From DATJLY01 sp035604615 (GTDB lineage: Bacteria > Pseudomonadota > Alphaproteobacteria > ATCC43930 > CGMCC-115725), in the NCBI GenBank assembly GCA_035604615.1, contig DATNID010000014.1, positions 1 through 64,000 of the forward strand: DNA of 64,000 nt, read 5' to 3'. This document shows, piece by piece, positions 61,668 through 64,000 of this stretch. Both the position numbers and the translations under genes were made by a program. The notes below the pieces were generated by a model that did no database searches, was not told the origin of the DNA, and saw only the letters and a program-made list of their open reading frames with translations. Positions within the stretch are counted from its first letter, which is position 1; each line of letters starts with the position of its first letter.

Positions 61668-62297
61668 ATGGCCGGGCTCGAGGGCGCCGAGTTCGTCGAG
61701 CTGTTTTCGAGTCCGTTCCTGTCGTATCTTTGGCCGGACAGCGACGCGCTCAACAAGGAACTGCGACAAAAGATTCTCGCCCACGAGCGCGACGCACCCG
61801 GCAGCGGGCAGAGCAAGAGCAATGTCGGCGGCTGGCATTCCGAGACCGGCCAGCTCCAGTTCTGCGGCGATGCCGGCAAGGCGCTGATCGAGCGCATGAT
61901 CGCGGCCGCGAACGAGGCGACCGCACGCACGCTCGCCGGCCGCGCTTGTCCGCCCTTCACCTGGACCCTCGAGGCGTGGGCCAACGTGAGCCGCGCCGGC
62001 GACTTCAACCGCATGCACGCGCATGGCATGTCGACCTGGTCTGGAACCTATTACGTCGATGACGGCGACCCGCCCGCCGACGAGGCGTTCGGCACCGCGC
62101 TCGAGATCACCGATCCGTGCGGGCAGAGGAGCGCCAGCTTCTTCCCGACCGTCCTGCCGCCCGGCATCTTCATCCGCCCGCGCCCCGGCCTCATGGTGCT
62201 GTTCCCGAGCTACATCCCGCACATGGTCATGCCGCATCGCGGAAAGCGGCCGCGCATCTCGATCGCCTTCAATTTCCGCAAGACGCCGTTCCCGTGA
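61668..62297 (+). CDS. Putative 2OG-Fe(II) oxygenase (TIGR02466 type)
   Basis: A 209-residue protein: AWANVSRAGDFNRMHAHGMSTWSGTYYVDD contains the His ligand pair (HAH), and LMVLFPSYIPHMVMPHRGKRPRISIAFNF contains the distal His and the Arg that would bind 2-oxoglutarate. The family is known from cyanobacteria, phage and proteobacteria with unknown substrate. It sits two bases after glpX; its stop overlaps the recJ start (GTGA). The gene between glpX and recJ is an insertion relative to the simplest arrangement. Confidence 0.85.
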   Translation: MAGLEGAEFVELFSSPFLSYLWPDSDALNKELRQKILAHERDAPGSGQSKSNVGGWHSETGQLQFCGDAGKALIERMIAAANEATARTLAGRACPPFTWTLEAWANVSRAGDFNRMHAHGMSTWSGTYYVDDGDPPADEAFGTALEITDPCGQRSASFFPTVLPPGIFIRPRPGLMVLFPSYIPHMVMPHRGKRPRISIAFNFRKTPFP

Positions 62298-64000
62298 CCG
62301 GTGAAGCGGTGCTGGGCGTCGAGCGCTCGCTGCTGGGCCGGCGCTGGCGCGAGCGCTCGGGCGAGGATCGCGCCGGCCTCGCCATCGCGCAGCGACTGGG
62401 CCTGCCCGAGATCGTCGGAAGGCTGCTGGCGCGGCGCGGCGTCGCGCCCGACGAGGCCGAGCGCTTCCTCAATCCGTTGCTGCGCGATGTCCTGCCCGAC
62501 CCTTCGGACTTCAAGGACATGGACTTGGCCATCGCGCGCATCGTCGCCGCGGTCGAGGGACGGGAAACCATCGCCGTGTTCGGCGACTACGATGTCGACG
62601 GCGCGACTTCCGCGGCGCTTCTGAAACGCTTTCTCGGCGCGGCGGGGACGCGGGTCGCGATCTACGTGCCGGACCGCCAGCGCGAGGGCTACGGACCCAA
62701 CGCGCCGGCGCTGCTGCGCCTCAAGGACGAGGGCGCTTCGCTGGTCGTGACCGTCGATTGCGGCATCGCCGCGCACGCGCCGCTCGCGGCCGCGGCCGAG
62801 GCCGGGCTCGACGTGATCGTGGTCGATCATCATGTCGCCGAGCCTCTGCTGCCGCGTGCCGTCGCGGTGGTCAATCCCAACCGGCTCGACGAGACCAGCC
62901 CGCATCGCGCGCTCGCCGCGGTCGGCGTCGTGTTCCTGCTTGTCGTCGGCGTCAACCGGGCGCTGCGCCGCGCCGGCTGGTATGCGAACCGGCGCGAGCC
63001 CGATCTCATGGCGTGGCTCGATCTGGTCGCGCTCGGCACGGTGTGCGACGTGGTGCCGCTCACCGGCCTCAACCGCGCGCTGGTGACGCAGGGACTCAAA
63101 GTGATGCGCCAGCGCGGCAATCCGGGGCTCGCCGCGCTCGCCGATGTGGCCAAGGTGTCGGAACCCTTGGGCGCCTACCACGCCGGATTCATCCTGGGTC
63201 CACGCGTCAATGCCGGCGGCCGGGTCGGCGCCGCCGATCTCGGCGCGCGGCTGCTGTCGAGCGACGATGCGGGCGAAGTACGCGTGCTGGCGCAGCAGCT
63301 CGACGCCCACAATGCCGAGCGGCGCGACATCGAGGCGCGCGTGCTGGCCCAAGCGGTGGCGCAGGTCGAGGGCGGCGGGGCAGGGCAGGCGCTGCTCTTC
63401 GTCGCCGGCGAGGGCTGGCATCCCGGCGTCGTCGGCATCGTCGCGAGCCGCCTCAAGGACCGCTACAACCGCCCCGCCTGCGTCGTCGCGATGGAGGGCG
63501 CGATCGGCCGCGGCTCGGGCCGGTCGGTGAGCGGCCTGGCGCTCGGGCCGGCGGTGATCGCGGCGCGCCAAGCCGGGATCGTGTCGCACGGCGGCGGCCA
63601 TGCGATGGCGGCGGGCTTCACCGTCGCGGCCGACCGTCTCCTCGAGCTGCGGGATTTCCTCGAAGCGCGCGCGTTCGAGGCGCTCGGCGCAGAGGCGCCC
63701 ATGCCGGAGCTGTCGATCGACGGCGCGCTGACCGCGGCGGCCGCAACAGCCGGATTGGCCGAGCTGGTCGAGCGCATCGGCCCCTACGGCACCGGCAATC
63801 CCGAGCCGCGATTCGTCCTGCCGCAATTGCGCGTGCTGCGCGCCGACGTGGTGGGCGGCGCCCATCTGCGCCTCATCCTCGCCGACGGCGCCGGCGCGGG
63901 ACGGGTGAAGGCGATCGCTTTCCGCTCGGTCGACGGGCCGCTGGCGCCCGCGCTCCTCAACAGCGGCGGCCGCGCGTTTCATGTCGCAGGTCATCTCCGC
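62294..64000 (+). CDS. recJ: Single-stranded-DNA 5'-3' exonuclease RecJ (partial; gene runs off the right edge)
   Basis: The first 569 residues of RecJ, used in mismatch and RecF-pathway repair. Motifs: IAVFGDYDVDGATSAALL (motif I, DYDVDG), VTVDCGIAAH, VVDHHVAE (DHH motif), PRVNAGGRVGAADLGARLLSS, and in the DHHA1 domain SGLALGPAVIAARQ with SHGGGHAMAAGFTV. Start is GTG at 62294, overlapping the upstream stop. The C-terminal OB/interaction domain begins near residue 480 and is cut by the window end. This gene stays open to the edge. Confidence 0.95.
   Translation, partial: MTGEAVLGVERSLLGRRWRERSGEDRAGLAIAQRLGLPEIVGRLLARRGVAPDEAERFLNPLLRDVLPDPSDFKDMDLAIARIVAAVEGRETIAVFGDYDVDGATSAALLKRFLGAAGTRVAIYVPDRQREGYGPNAPALLRLKDEGASLVVTVDCGIAAHAPLAAAAEAGLDVIVVDHHVAEPLLPRAVAVVNPNRLDETSPHRALAAVGVVFLLVVGVNRALRRAGWYANRREPDLMAWLDLVALGTVCDVVPLTGLNRALVTQGLKVMRQRGNPGLAALADVAKVSEPLGAYHAGFILGPRVNAGGRVGAADLGARLLSSDDAGEVRVLAQQLDAHNAERRDIEARVLAQAVAQVEGGGAGQALLFVAGEGWHPGVVGIVASRLKDRYNRPACVVAMEGAIGRGSGRSVSGLALGPAVIAARQAGIVSHGGGHAMAAGFTVAADRLLELRDFLEARAFEALGAEAPMPELSIDGALTAAAATAGLAELVERIGPYGTGNPEPRFVLPQLRVLRADVVGGAHLRLILADGAGAGRVKAIAFRSVDGPLAPALLNSGGRAFHVAGHLR

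Overview
The window is high-GC chromosomal DNA from an alphaproteobacterium. Lineage signs include an NDUFS4-type complex I subunit gene between tRNA-Pro and tRNA-Arg, the order rpmF-plsX-fabH-ihfA-merR-tRNA-Pro, DUF1491 and Tim44-like genes, class I PHA synthase, and the order hom-glpX-recJ. A Rhodospirillales or Hyphomicrobiales relative is likely; no 16S gene is present to settle it. Both ends cut genes: icd on the left and recJ on the right. Coding density is high. No gene-free stretch exceeds about 300 bases; the longest are 36278-36544 and 11643-11906.

Layout. 1-2181: icd end, LOG hydrolase, LysM envelope protein. 2391-3524: a lower-GC chimeric ORF with half a metallo-beta-lactamase fold. 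3603-7252: DUF1491, Tim44-like protein and the ergothioneine pair egtB-egtD. 7286-14086: an RND pump with its adaptor, a decayed MFS gene and a secreted esterase. 14083-24738: outer-membrane, redox and housekeeping genes, including a DnaJ/CbpM-like pair. 24772-35116: a form II (AYRGAGR) aerobic CODH-like cluster, all on the minus strand: coxG, coxS, coxL, coxM, [foreign cassette], moxR (coxD), coxE, two XdhC-type genes and a MocA-like cytidylyltransferase fusion. 35240-43989: tRNAs, NDUFS4, hydrolases, a LivK-type binding protein with an LLM flavoenzyme, then lipid-synthesis genes. 44027-47901: tandem Tat-exported NMT1/THI5-like binding proteins facing an LLM oxidoreductase and a PqqC/TenA-fold protein. 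47982-54716: cutA, metY, CoA-binding protein, enoyl-CoA hydratase, rplM-rpsI, argC, TRAP binding protein. 54777-64000: PQQ-type dehydrogenase, phaC, OmpA-like lipoprotein, hom, glpX, 2OG oxygenase, recJ.

The most interesting material is accessory DNA in two lower-GC patches. The first (30005-30703) sits inside the cox cluster. It holds a 121-residue protein resembling a small ADP-ribosyltransferase-type toxin domain, followed by a 106-residue protein that aligns by eye with domain III of EF-Tu. I read this as a candidate toxin-immunity pair in which the second protein may mimic EF-Tu. The second (2391-3524) looks like an in-frame fusion of two formerly separate genes. Smaller points of interest are intergenic repeats that supply the ends of genes, an 18-bp tandem duplication carrying a stop codon, paired TTTGCAAA sites before ihfA, a 44-residue membrane protein, and a metabolic cluster with duplicated binding proteins. 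All assignments are from reading the sequence; no database search was run.
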